Positions 11,901 through 20,867 of a stretch of 64,000 nt of DNA are shown here, one piece after another. Under the pieces are notes generated by a model. It saw only the letters and a program-made list of their open reading frames with translations. It ran no database searches and had not been told where the DNA came from. The translations under genes and the position numbers were made by a program. Where the stretch lies: NCBI RefSeq assembly GCF_026914185.1, contig NC_070560.1:6005501-6069500 (forward strand), read 5' to 3'. This DNA comes from Puccinia triticina (taxonomy: Eukaryota; Basidiomycota; Pucciniomycetes; Pucciniales; Pucciniaceae). Each line of letters opens with the position of its first letter. The stretch's first letter is position 1.

Positions 11901-12653
11901 ACTGCAATCAAATCGGTTAAGTCACTTATTTCATCTCACAGTGGGGACCCAAGGAATTTGGTTATCTTCAGTGATGGGTCTTTTCACCCAGAGAAGGGAG
12001 GTGCTGGAGCGGCTGTTTGCCCGGCCTTGAATATGTTCAGCTTGGTCTTGTTAGGGGGCAACTCTCTTGTGTCAAATCATGAGAGTGAGGCAGTTGGAGT
12101 CCTTGCGGCACTGGGATTGGCAAAAGAGTTATATACGGGGGTAACACACCGTATCATGATCTTTGTTGACAATCAAGGCGTTCTTAGTAGGATCAGCAAC
12201 CCCTCGGCCCCCAAACCGGGCCAACAATTATTCCTGGAAATTGATGAAGCATTATGTGGGCTACCGGGTGACCTGGAGGTGATCTTTGTATGGTGCCCGG
12301 GTCATAGGGACATCCTTGGCAATGAACTGGCTGACGAACTAGCAAAGAATGCGCTGGAGTCCCCCTCAGCACAACAGATGTTGGTCAAAAGCAATTTGAA
12401 GAAGGTTCATTGTAATGCCCTTGCGGGACTCCCCCCAAAAAGGCCGATAACCTCGGGTCTCCACATTGCTTCCAGCTCGTTGTTAAATCAGCTGGCTTTG
12501 GGTCATTGTGCACTGAATTACTTTCTTTATCAAATACACAGGTCTTTTGATCCCCTGTGCTCCAACTGCGGGGCCAGAGAAACGGTTGTTCATTTCATGA
12601 ACTTCTGCCCAATGATCAAAAGCCTTAGGGTATTTCTGCGGAGGCAGTTGTGA
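8911..12653 (+). pseudogene. LINE ORF2: AP endonuclease, reverse transcriptase, RNase H (broken)
   Basis: The enzyme nicks the target and copies the element RNA. The endonuclease is at the N-terminus (LLLQEPW, SMDANLHHQYWN, STIDLIWANF, SDHQALHT). A frameshift near 9999-10017 leads into the RT part (ISPKKAPGIDGL, LFLDVKSAYPSV, LPQGSPLS, catalytic YVDD near 11091). An in-frame TGA at 11418-11420 separates the thumb region from the rest. The RNase H domain (VIFSDGSFHPEKGGAG, HESEAVG, FVDNQGVL, WCPGHRDILGNELAD) follows at about 11960-12350. A final Cys/His motif (CSNCGARETVVHFMNFC) sits near the end. Two lesions in 3.7 kb indicate a fairly recent copy. Confidence 0.88.
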
Positions 12654-12970
12654 TCTTTGCGGGTCCGCTTTAGGGCAGATCAACTTGATCTGATTCTCAG
12701 CAACCGGAAGGCTGAAGTGGCCTTAGCAAGATTCCTTCAAGACTCAAGACGTTTCATGGACCACTTCCCCAAATAACACTCTATCCAATTCACCATGTCG
12801 TCATTCTTTCTTTTTCCTTTTCTCTTCTTCTGTCCTGTGTCTACTCTCAGTTTCCCCCCGCCCTTATAACACTAGCATATTTGTAGTTGTGTTTGGCTCA
12901 TTCATGTGGTTCCTCATTTCACAAGGTTGTCACTTAGATTCATAGTGTGCAATGCCATACGGCCAAATTG
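12654..12970 (+). other. LINE 3' untranslated region
   Basis: Non-coding sequence between the ORF2 stop and the right target-site copy. A short frame continues 3' of the stop without motifs. Confidence 0.6.
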
Positions 12971-13361
12971 CACTTTTCACACTCTTTGATTTTATTATTG
13001 ACATAGCTTATATATGCTTGTATCTAGTCAACCTCAAGAAGCTGGATATATAAGTTGTACTCCTTGGATTCTATTGTTCCCTAGACTTTCAGAAGAGATG
13101 ATAATAGAACTTCATTTTATTTACTCATTCCTCTTGAGCTTGAAGATACATCAACCAATCACTACTTCAAGTTTGCTCAACCCTCTCAAATCAACAGATC
13201 ACTGTCTGGATTCCTGAGCCTGAATTTCTCAAATCATCAACGGCTGGGTGTAAACTTTTTGGATCGGATACAACCTCTCTACGACTCGGAGTCACTGGTC
13301 AATCCCAGTAAACTTCCATCGAGTGGATTCACATCTTCTCCCGAGTAACCCACCGCTGACA
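12971..13361 (+). repeat. 5' LTR, distal piece
   Basis: Nearly identical to 15065-15455 of the 3' LTR. It starts with the right copy of CACTTTTC and ends GCTGACA just before the putative primer-binding site. Confidence 0.85.
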
Positions 13362-13820
13362 ATTGGCGACCACCCCTTCTACCCGTACACCTGGAAAGCC
13401 CTGTGCGGACGGAACCCTCATCACTACAAGGCTTCACCTTTTTTTTTTTCTGTTTTTTTTTGAGAATAAGAAAATCTGTTCTAACCGTTTGGATAATAAC
13501 AGAAGAAATCATCATCAAGTGATTGATCAACTCACACCCGTCATCATCACTTTTTGGCCGTACCGTCGTTGTCTTTGTTGTTCTAGCCCGTCGCTTGTCG
13601 TTGTTTGTTGCTTATAGGATTGCCTGGTGGTTTCAACTCTTCAACAGACAAGGACTCAGTTTGGCTCCCTTGTTGTTTTCTCGTGTCCGTTGTCGTTGTT
13701 TGTTGGCCTCAGGACTCTTTGCGGTTTCAATTCTTCAATCAGACAAAGTCTCACAAAGCTGCTCTATCCTGTCGAGCCTCTTTAGTTCCAATACTCTCTC
13801 TTCCTTTTCATTTCATCAAG

Positions 13821-14687
13821 ATGTCCATCAAAGCAGAGATCAGCTCGATTCGCCAGCAGCTCGCAGAACTTCAAACACAGCTGAGTGTTCTCGAATCAAG
13901 GTTCAAGTCAAGCAGTTCAAAGACAAGACGACCGACTAGACCAGAGACAGTCATAACTGACGAGTGTCCCTCGACCGGTGGGAAAAACGTCTCACGTCTT
14001 TCAAATTCTACAAGGGGACCGAGCTCAGCGTCTAGTCGTAGTTATGGAACGCTTTGCAGTCGTTTGTTCAAAGTGATGCAACATCTCATCAATGTTGCAG
14101 ATATCTCGCACCTCAATGGCCAGCAGCAACCTTTGCACCTAAAGTCGGACCCAACTCACACAACTAGAAAGAAGCCAGTGACATCGACTTCCAAGCGATC
14201 AAAGTCGGATTCAACGCGGCTTCCGAGTTCTGCTAGGCCACTTGAGTCGAGATCTGTACCATTGAAACAGACCAACCCGTTAGATGTTCCTCGGATCTTC
14301 CATTCTAAACGTCCTGGAAAGCACATTAAAATCCTCAGCAACAAGAAGAAGAAGGTTACAGTCCTCAATAACCCTATTGGCGACGAAAGGAAGATCACTG
14401 ATGCCTCCTCCAAGGCAAGAAAACTAGTACCGGATTCAAATCAACCAAAGCTGAGCTTGGAAGTACTTCAGGAAGCAGATACTGAAGTATTTGAGTCCAA
14501 CAACCTGAAGAAATTGTGCACTCGGTACTCTCTCTTGAAACATGACCCGGATGTATTGGACCTGTTACCGACCTCAAGACAAGCCCAGAAGTTTATTCCT
14601 ACATCAACAACGACCGAGATCAAGCAACTATTGCTGGAATCTAAGAAAATGATTGGAAGACAAGTGCTTGGTATATGGGAATCATAG
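13821..14687 (+). CDS. Coiled-coil protein of the small LTR element (gag-like?)
   Basis: The 288-codon frame starts at an ATG following a pyrimidine-rich leader. It opens with a coiled coil (SSIRQQLAELQTQLSVLESR), followed by Ser/Lys/Arg-rich basic sequence with several NLS-like clusters. No zinc knuckle, protease or polymerase motif is present. The upstream in-frame ATG at 13605 would add 72 hydrophobic residues and is less likely. After a TAG at 14685-14687 the same frame stays open to 14909 (TARLYEYGIPHDKTSI...), so the original protein may have been about 362 aa, or the stop is read through. I do not recognise the family; a gag role is inferred from position. Confidence 0.5.
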   Translation: MSIKAEISSIRQQLAELQTQLSVLESRFKSSSSKTRRPTRPETVITDECPSTGGKNVSRLSNSTRGPSSASSRSYGTLCSRLFKVMQHLINVADISHLNGQQQPLHLKSDPTHTTRKKPVTSTSKRSKSDSTRLPSSARPLESRSVPLKQTNPLDVPRIFHSKRPGKHIKILSNKKKKVTVLNNPIGDERKITDASSKARKLVPDSNQPKLSLEVLQEADTEVFESNNLKKLCTRYSLLKHDPDVLDLLPTSRQAQKFIPTSTTTEIKQLLLESKKMIGRQVLGIWES

Positions 14688-14957
14688 GAGGGTACCTCAA
14701 CTGCTCGGTTGTATGAGTACGGAATACCTCATGATAAGACTTCCATTGATAATAGAAGATTCAAATTTACTGGTTACACTTGGAAAGGCCATTTAGGACA
14801 ACCAACACCAAGAATAAAAGATCTACCAGACAATATTTCACAAGGTTCTCAATGTCTTTGCTGGTACTGGTTCAAAGATCTCTGGTTACTGTATTATTTT
14901 GATGATTAAAATGGTAGCTTTATCTTTTTTTTTTCTGTTTTTTTTAGTGGTATCAAA

Positions 14958-15455
14958 TGTCAGCTGGCAAGCAAAACACAGTTACCCCTTAACTTGCCAA
15001 CTTAATGTTTTGCTACACCAACTGCAACTGTCACATGTTTCACATTCATTTCACCCTTTTATTCACATTTCACACTCTTTGATTTTATTATTGACATAGC
15101 TTATATATGCTTGTATCTAGTCAACCTCAAGAAGCTGGATATATAAGTTGTACTCCTTGGATTCTATTGTTCCCTAGACTTTCAGAAACAACGATAATAG
15201 AACTTCATTTTATTTACTCATTCCTCTTGAGCTTGAAGATACATCAACCAATCACTACTTCAAGTTTGCTCAACCCTCTCAAATCAACAGATCACTGTCT
15301 GGATTCCTGAGCCTGAATTTCTCAAATCATCAACGGCTGGGTGTAAACTTTTTGGATTGGATACAACCTCCTCTACGACTTGGAGCCACTGGTCAATCCC
15401 AGTAAACTTCCATTGAGTGGATTCACATCTTCTCCCGAGTAAACCACCGCTGACA
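14958..15455 (+). repeat. 3' LTR of the small LTR element (complete)
   Basis: A 498-bp LTR with TGTCAGC/GCTGACA ends, followed by the ACACA target-site copy. It shows what the 5' LTR looked like before LINE insertion. Confidence 0.88.
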
Positions 15456-15460
15456 ACACA

Positions 15461-15635
15461 TATCTCTTCTTGATCCCAATCGATGTTCTTTGCACCATTG
15501 TTCTCAGCACGCTATTCTCAAGGTCTGTGCGCTGCGGGGCCGAGTTTACAACCAGGCAGCTACCTTCAGGTCTATTTGGCCAGCATTCATTCCGTCAGAA
15601 GGTTCCTCTCGGCAGTTTTTTGAGCATCCGGACGG
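15461..15635. other. Old sequence between two retroelements
   Basis: This 175-bp piece joins to 7476 on the left and to 23957 on the right once the LTR and gypsy elements are removed. It has an open frame (ILKVCALRGRVYNQAATFRS...) without recognised motifs. It could be a remnant of an older coding sequence. Confidence 0.3.
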
Positions 15636-16563
15636 TGTGGAACTCCGTCCGTGCCAGGCGGCGGCAGTTGTTGGAGGGGAAAAAGTGGGGGGATGCCCTC
15701 CGGGGATGGTCGCAGGAAGATGTGGGGATCTGTGAGCGATGAGGTATGGGGGTTTGATTTACGACGGCGTTGAGCGCGCGTCGGCGGGTTGTTGGTTGGA
15801 AAGAGATGAGAGTAAGAGGAACAAGGAGCCAGGAGGCCGGCACCGAAGGAGCAGAAAAAAAGAAAGTTGGCCGGGAAAGCCGGCTGATTAGGAAAATGAG
15901 GGATGATGGGGATCGTTGGAAGAGCGCTGAAGGCGCGGGATCACAAAAGACTAAGATGGAAGGAGTACGCCGCGTGCGCGATAAGAGAGTCGAGGTCGGA
16001 GAATGACCAGAATACCGGGATCAATAAGCTCAGTAGCGCGTCGAAGGGCGCCGAAGATCTGGATCAATAAAATTCTGATGAGATTCCCTAAGGTTCAGAG
16101 ATAGTCCCATACCGCCCCATCGCCTGAGTTCGGGCTGAACTCAGACTCCGGGGTTGTGGCATGCTGCGGGACAGCTCATCATGCCCCGCGCGCGCAACAA
16201 ACACAAAAGGAGAGGAAACAGACAAAAAGGAACAAAACCAAAACAAAACCAAACAGAACAAACAAAACTCAGACAAAACCAACCCACCACATAGCCAGAC
16301 CATCCAACACGCGCAGATAAGAAACAAAACAACATACAAGAGTAGAAATAAAGAAAAGAAAGAAAATGAGAAAATGGTACAAAGCTACATAGAGGAAAAG
16401 AAAACCTGCGCGCCAGAACGTGCGTGCCCGCCTGAGATCCAGAGAGATTGAGTCCTGACACGCGCCACGCCAGGGAAAATTGATCCTCCACGCGTCTTGA
16501 GGTCTTCCGCGCGCCATCACGAATTTTGATCTTGACACCGCGTGTACCAGATAGCGCACCACA
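15636..16563 (-). repeat. Gypsy 3' LTR
   Basis: 928 bp, TGTGG...CCACA ends. It is adjacent to the polypurine tract on its inner side (16564-16576, purine-rich on the minus strand). Confidence 0.93.
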
Positions 16564-16576
16564 TCTCCTCCCCAAA
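16564..16576 (-). promoter_or_regulatory. Polypurine tract of the gypsy element
   Basis: On the minus strand this reads TTTGGGGAGGAGA directly before the 3' LTR, the expected position and composition for the plus-strand primer. Confidence 0.75.
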
Positions 16577-16634
16577 TGCAGTCTGTCCCTAGACTGCTCC
16601 GCGCCTATTGTCGAAATTTAAAAGAAATCCGCGC

Positions 16635-16761
16635 CTAAAAGATCCAGGAAAACCAGGGGGAAAGAACCAAGGGCCACCGCGGTGCTCACAAATGTGGCAT
16701 AGAGTAGGGTTTTGGAAACGGTAGTGGCTACCCTGGAGATGCATACATTGGGAGGACTTAC
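16635..16761 (-). other. Intron-like module A (overlaps the pol stop)
   Basis: On the minus strand it runs from GTAAGT (16761-16756) to a pyrimidine-rich CTTTTAG ending at 16635, 127 nt. Its first 77 nt match modules B, C and D. The pol stop codon TAA lies inside the GTAAGT donor. If spliced, pol would gain a short extra tail (about 14 codons beginning RGFLLNFD). Before the donor, a GGAG...CTCC hairpin is possible. Confidence 0.55.
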
Positions 16762-19700
16762 TTCTGGTCTCCTTTGCCTCCGCGGGAATAATACCTTTTG
16801 ACCTGATCCGCTGAAAAGCGCCGCGCCAACTGTGTACCGTCGAGCTCCTCCAAGATGTAAGAACCTCCGCGCACCTGCCGAACCACGCGAAAAGGGCCAC
16901 TCCAGCGGTTAGCAAACAATTTGCCCCATTGAGTCTCGAGGGCGCGGTTGTACGCAAGGACCATGTCGCCGGGCTTCAGAGGCGTCCTGAGCCGACTTGC
17001 AGACTTCTCTTCCCAGTACTTGATGGATTCTTCACGAGCTTTCATCATCTTCTGGTGCGCTAGCTCGCGCACTTCCTCGCTGCGCTCCAATTGCCGGGAG
17101 CGCGCCGCCAAAAGATCCGCTGTGTCTTGAACTTCATCCCAATCAATCCCAAGGTACGACTCCATCTCGAGATCAATGGGCAGGACGGCCCTCTGACCAA
17201 AGACGAGCTCGTAAGGAGAATAGCCAGTTGACCGCTTAGTTGAAATCCTGTCGGCAAACAAAACCAAGGGGAGATACTTCCTACAGTTCTTGCCGCTTTC
17301 GCCGGCGAGCTTGACGAGGGCAGCCTTGAGGGGACCGTGGCCGCGCTCGACCATGCCTTGACCTTCAGGATAATAGGGAGTCGAGACGCGGTGCTGGCCT
17401 GGGAGTCCTCGCAGCATCTCCGCGAGCTTTCCACCGAACTCAGAGCCGCCGTCAGTCGAGTAAGAGCGCGCCAAACCATAGCGCATAGTCCAATTTTCAT
17501 GAAGGAAGGTGGCCACGGACTCCGAACTAAGAGTGTTTAGAAACTTGGCCTCTACCCAGCCCGAAAAATCGTCGCGCGCCACGATGAGATATTGAGCACC
17601 AGCTGCCTTGACGTGCACGACATCCATGGCTACACGTCCAAAAACAGAATTCTCGCCTGTAGGTCCACGGAGCTCCATTGGTCGACGCAGATCGCGCTTC
17701 TGGCATGCTTCACAGCTCTTGCACCAGCGCAGCACGCTCTTCTTCAAGGATGGCCACCAGAATCGTTCCGCGACGCGTCGATAAGTCTCAATCTCGCCAC
17801 GATGACCCAAACCTTCATGCAAACTCTCGAGTACTTCATCTTGCTTAGAGGGGATGGTGATCACAATCCGCGGGCACGGGGAGCCCCGCTTCATGAGACG
17901 GCCCGCGTGAACGAAGAAATCGACAGATTTGCGCTTCAGCGCCCGGAAGTCGTCGGTGTGCATGCCATCCGGCACCTCGAGATCCAAGAGATACTGCTCC
18001 AGTTGTCTCCAAAACCCCTGCTGATAGCCTGAGTACTCGCCATTAGCAGAAGCTAGACAGAAAGCTAAAGGCCGAATATGCGGCTCGTCTTCATCAAAAT
18101 CAGACTCTGGAATGGACTCATCTTCGTCCATGGGCCTCCTGGAAAGGCCGTCCGGCATCGTGAATGACTTGCCCGGGCGATGAACGATATCAAACGAGAA
18201 CAGCTGAATGAAGGAGACCCAGCGCGTCATCGGTGCGTTGGGTAGACTCGGGGCGTTGATCATCTGAATGAGGGATTGGGCGTCAACTTGAAGCTCGAAG
18301 TGTTGTCCCCAAAGGACCGTCTGAAGTTTCTTGAGAATTCGCGCCACGCCGCACAACTCCAGTTTGGGCTGAGAGTACCGAGACTCCACGTCGGAAAACA
18401 ACAAGGACTCATAGAGAGCAGGGCGATATAGACCGTTGGAGTCTTCTTGAGTGAGCACCGCTCCTGCGGCGTGAAAGCTAGAATCCACAGCCAACTTAAT
18501 CTTGCCCGCGTCCGGTCCGTAAGTGATCTTGACCAGGACAATATCCTGTCCCACGATTGTCTTGAGTTTCTGAAAAGCTGCTTCGCATTCCACGGACCAG
18601 ATCCACTCCGCGTCCTTGCGCGTCAGGCGTCGAAGAGGGAGACAGATCTCGGATAAGGCGGGGATAAAGATGCGCACATAAACCACTACGCCCAAGAAAC
18701 CGCGAATCTCAGATGCGTTGTTGGGGGTCGGCCAGGAGAGAATTTTGTTGACCTTGCTCTTCGCCATCCTTCGACCTTCTTTACACACGACATGCCCCAC
18801 AATCTCCAGTGCAGGCACACACGCCGCCAGCTTGGATGCTGAAACCGTAAGCCCTGATTCTTCGATCCGAAAGAGAACGCGCTCCAAAGTTGTTGCGTAT
18901 TCCCAGATAAAACGGCGTATGCCGGAATGCCAAGGGAGGACCTCATTGTCGTAATCAGATACTGGGCCCTTGATGCCACCGTCGTCGATGAAGATACCCG
19001 CATGATCAGGGATCTCCTCCTGGAGAATCCACATCATCTGGGCTTGATAAACGGCCACAGAGTTAGTGGCTCCCTGAGGCAACCGCGTGAGTTGAAACCT
19101 GCCAAGCGGGGTGTCGAAAGTAGTAAGTGGTCGCGAGATTGGATGTAATGCGCGCTCATCGTAGCCGCCCATAATATCTCCCAAACCATAGCAGGCGCGG
19201 CCGGCGAAAGACTCCACAAACTCCTCAGTGGCCGGAGGAACGCCGGCGTCTTTGATCGTGACTTTGTTCAGTGGTTGAAGATCATGTACGACGCGTAATT
19301 TGCCGTTGCTCTTGAGGACGCAAAAGACCGGGGAAGAATAGCTTGATGTTGACTGCTCATAGAGGCCGGTGTCAACACGCTCACGGATGACTTTGATGAA
19401 TTCGTCCAACTTAGCTGCGGGGATAGGAATCTTGCGCTTCTGCCACGGCTTGTGCTCCACGACGGGGATGATGTAAGGCAAGCCGTAGGTCTCCTTGAGC
19501 AGACCCCTCTCTTCCGGCGTAAATGCTATCGAGAGGTTCCGCTCCGCCAAGACATTCTTGATCAAATCCAACTCAGCAGGCCAGAGCCAGCCTTCAGGGC
19601 CAAAGTTGACAACAGCAAGCCGATCTTCCGTGACGCGCCCCTTTGGAACAAAAGGACCGGCTAGAGAGAGAGGAAGGCCGCGATACGGATCGCGTGAAAG

Positions 19701-20867
19701 AGGCGGACGTTGCAGAGGGGGGTTCAGATCTTGAGGCATAGCTTGGTTGACTGGTTTGATCTTGCGCGCCACCGGCTTGTACTTTGTGGCGAAGGAAAGG
19801 AACTCCCCGCGCGTCCACGCATCCACCAGCGCCATCTGCTCGTGATAGCGCAGACCGTGTTCCATCAAACTCCACGTGCGATGCTCCGCGCGATCCCGGA
19901 AAGCCGCCTTATCTGAGAAGGAAAAACCAAACGGAAGGGCTTCGCTCACGAGTGTGGCACGAGATAGAGTTTCGAAAGCTTGCGCGGCATCACGCCTCGG
20001 AGGTGCACATTGGGAGGAACTTACTTCTATTCCCAATTGCCTCCACGGAACACCAAATTCCACCACACCATTCTCACAATTCAAAGAAAATCGTAGTTTA
20101 CCCTCATTTCGGAGCAGCGCCGCAACCGTCGCGGCCGTCGCGTCGGAGCCTGATGCCAAGGAAAGAGGGGGTCCCAAATTTTTGCTCACATTTGTGGCAC
20201 GCGGTAGAGTTTTTGACACGAATAGAGCATCTAGCCCGGAGGTGCATAATTGGGAGGAACTTACTTCCTGTCTCCCAGACCTCCGCGGATTCCCTATATC
20301 CTCCATTCCACCCTGCGCCATTAAACCATTGCCAAAAGAAAACGCGCCAAGAGCCGCGCCAGAGAAAGGAAAAGATCCAGGATAAGACGCGCCAAGAGAG
20401 CCGGAAAAAAAAAGTGAACTGAGATCTAATGATATGTTTTTGAAGGATTTAGTGTTTTCTTCATGTTTTTCAGATTTGATATTTTGATTATTGAATGAGA
20501 AAGAAAAACAAGACCGGTGAATCTCTTGATGATGGGTTGATCCAGCGGCGCGTGGGCGAGATCCTAGATTAACACGGCCGCTCAACGGATCAACTTGACT
20601 CATAAAAAATGACGCCCCTCGATAGGGTCGTCGCGCGCCGTGTTTGAGCGCGTCAGGATCGCCTTCTTCCCATTGCCAGGGAATTCGCGCTCCCACCGTC
20701 CCGAATCCGTCGCGCAGAGGGAAACCTCTATCCTCCTCCCATTTGAGTCCGGGAGCAAGATCCTCTCGCCTACTTCTGCCGAAAAGCTGAGAGTGGCGTC
20801 GAAATCCATGAGAAAGGGCCGCCCTAAGATCATGGGTCCGGCCATTCGAGTGATCCAGAAGTGGCAC
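16758..20867 (-). CDS. pol: Gypsy pol: reverse transcriptase, RNase H, integrase
   Basis: The frame is open for 1369 codons, but the first recognisable domain is RT. It contains IPAAKLDEF, LRVVHDLQPLNKVTI, RLPQGATNS and the catalytic FIDD. RNase H follows (LAVDSSFHAAGAVLTQ, YSQPKLELCG, DIVHRPGKSFTMPDGLSR). Integrase has the zinc-binding HEGLGHRGEIETY...CKSCEACQK and DDE residues in MDVVHV, STDGGSEF and PEGQGMVERGHG. Protease lies in the other frame, in gag. The frame overlaps the gag-protease ORF by 268 nt and is in the -1 frame relative to it. Expression could be by frameshift. I prefer a start at the ATG at 19865 (MEHGLRYHEQ, 1035 aa), because it is the first ATG after the acceptor of intron-like module B. 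Residues before that look like translated non-coding sequence, including modules C and B. No stop or frameshift is seen. Confidence 0.9.
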   Translation of the reverse strand: MPLLDHSNGRTHDLRAALSHGFRRHSQLFGRSRREDLAPGLKWEEDRGFPLRDGFGTVGARIPWQWEEGDPDALKHGARRPYRGASFFMSQVDPLSGRVNLGSRPRAAGSTHHQEIHRSCFSFSFNNQNIKSEKHEENTKSFKNISLDLSSLFFSGSLGASYPGSFPFSGAALGAFSFGNGLMAQGGMEDIGNPRRSGRQEVSSSQLCTSGLDALFVSKTLPRATNVSKNLGPPLSLASGSDATAATVAALLRNEGKLRFSLNCENGVVEFGVPWRQLGIEVSSSQCAPPRRDAAQAFETLSRATLVSEALPFGFSFSDKAAFRDRAEHRTWSLMEHGLRYHEQMALVDAWTRGEFLSFATKYKPVARKIKPVNQAMPQDLNPPLQRPPLSRDPYRGLPLSLAGPFVPKGRVTEDRLAVVNFGPEGWLWPAELDLIKNVLAERNLSIAFTPEERGLLKETYGLPYIIPVVEHKPWQKRKIPIPAAKLDEFIKVIRERVDTGLYEQSTSSYSSPVFCVLKSNGKLRVVHDLQPLNKVTIKDAGVPPATEEFVESFAGRACYGLGDIMGGYDERALHPISRPLTTFDTPLGRFQLTRLPQGATNSVAVYQAQMMWILQEEIPDHAGIFIDDGGIKGPVSDYDNEVLPWHSGIRRFIWEYATTLERVLFRIEESGLTVSASKLAACVPALEIVGHVVCKEGRRMAKSKVNKILSWPTPNNASEIRGFLGVVVYVRIFIPALSEICLPLRRLTRKDAEWIWSVECEAAFQKLKTIVGQDIVLVKITYGPDAGKIKLAVDSSFHAAGAVLTQEDSNGLYRPALYESLLFSDVESRYSQPKLELCGVARILKKLQTVLWGQHFELQVDAQSLIQMINAPSLPNAPMTRWVSFIQLFSFDIVHRPGKSFTMPDGLSRRPMDEDESIPESDFDEDEPHIRPLAFCLASANGEYSGYQQGFWRQLEQYLLDLEVPDGMHTDDFRALKRKSVDFFVHAGRLMKRGSPCPRIVITIPSKQDEVLESLHEGLGHRGEIETYRRVAERFWWPSLKKSVLRWCKSCEACQKRDLRRPMELRGPTGENSVFGRVAMDVVHVKAAGAQYLIVARDDFSGWVEAKFLNTLSSESVATFLHENWTMRYGLARSYSTDGGSEFGGKLAEMLRGLPGQHRVSTPYYPEGQGMVERGHGPLKAALVKLAGESGKNCRKYLPLVLFADRISTKRSTGYSPYELVFGQRAVLPIDLEMESYLGIDWDEVQDTADLLAARSRQLERSEEVRELAHQKMMKAREESIKYWEEKSASRLRTPLKPGDMVLAYNRALETQWGKLFANRWSGPFRVVRQVRGGSYILEELDGTQLARRFSADQVKRYYSRGGKGDQK
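19913..20024 (-). other. Intron-like module B (before pol)
   Basis: A 112-nt segment on the minus strand, from GTAAGT (20024-20019) to a strong acceptor TTTTTCCTTCTCAG ending at 19913. The donor lies in a potential hairpin (GGAGGC...ATTGGGA paired with TCCCAAT...CCTCC). The first 80 nt align with module C without gaps. The first ATG after the acceptor (19865) is in frame with RT. Confidence 0.55.
20150..20264 (-). other. Intron-like module C (gag-pol junction)
   Basis: 115 nt on the minus strand, GTAAGT at 20264-20259 and acceptor CCTTGGCATCAG ending at 20150. Its first 80 nt are homologous to module B, and in the unspliced frame both modules encode similar peptides (VSSSQ...TLPRAT versus TLSRAT). 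Confidence 0.55.

Larger units (their letters stand above)
7542..12970 (+). mobile_element. Full-length non-LTR retrotransposon (LINE, Tad1/I-like with RNase H)
   Basis: The element sits between two copies of CACTTTTC (7534-7541 and 12971-12978). It has an ORF1 with zinc knuckles and an ORF2 with AP endonuclease, reverse transcriptase and RNase H. The two ORFs overlap by 34 nt (8911-8944). This layout fits the Tad1 group of fungal LINEs, but clade assignment needs a tree. Two frameshifts and one stop make it inactive unless the homopolymer breaks are sequencing errors. No poly(A) tail is seen at the 3' end; it ends in non-coding sequence of about 320 bp. Confidence 0.85.
7477..15455 (+). mobile_element. 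Small non-autonomous LTR retroelement, 5' LTR split by a LINE
   Basis: The 3' LTR is 14958-15455 (498 bp), starting TGTCAGC and ending GCTGACA. The 5' LTR begins with the same sequence at 7477. It stops at the LINE, resumes at 12971 and ends TGACA at 13361. The whole unit is flanked by the 5-bp duplication ACACA (7472-7476 and 15456-15460). Just after the 5' LTR, ATTGGCGACC offers a primer-binding site (TGG at 13364). The internal part is only 1.6 kb with one coiled-coil frame and no protease, RT or integrase, so it must depend on a partner element. No clear polypurine tract precedes the 3' LTR. Compared with the 3' LTR, the 5' LTR lacks about 50 bp at the LINE insertion point. Confidence 0.85.

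Noticed and set aside
20600..20867. Programmed -1 frameshift as the sole route to pol
   Set aside because: The frames overlap in the right relation, but I saw no convincing slippery heptamer plus downstream structure; kept only as an alternative to splicing.
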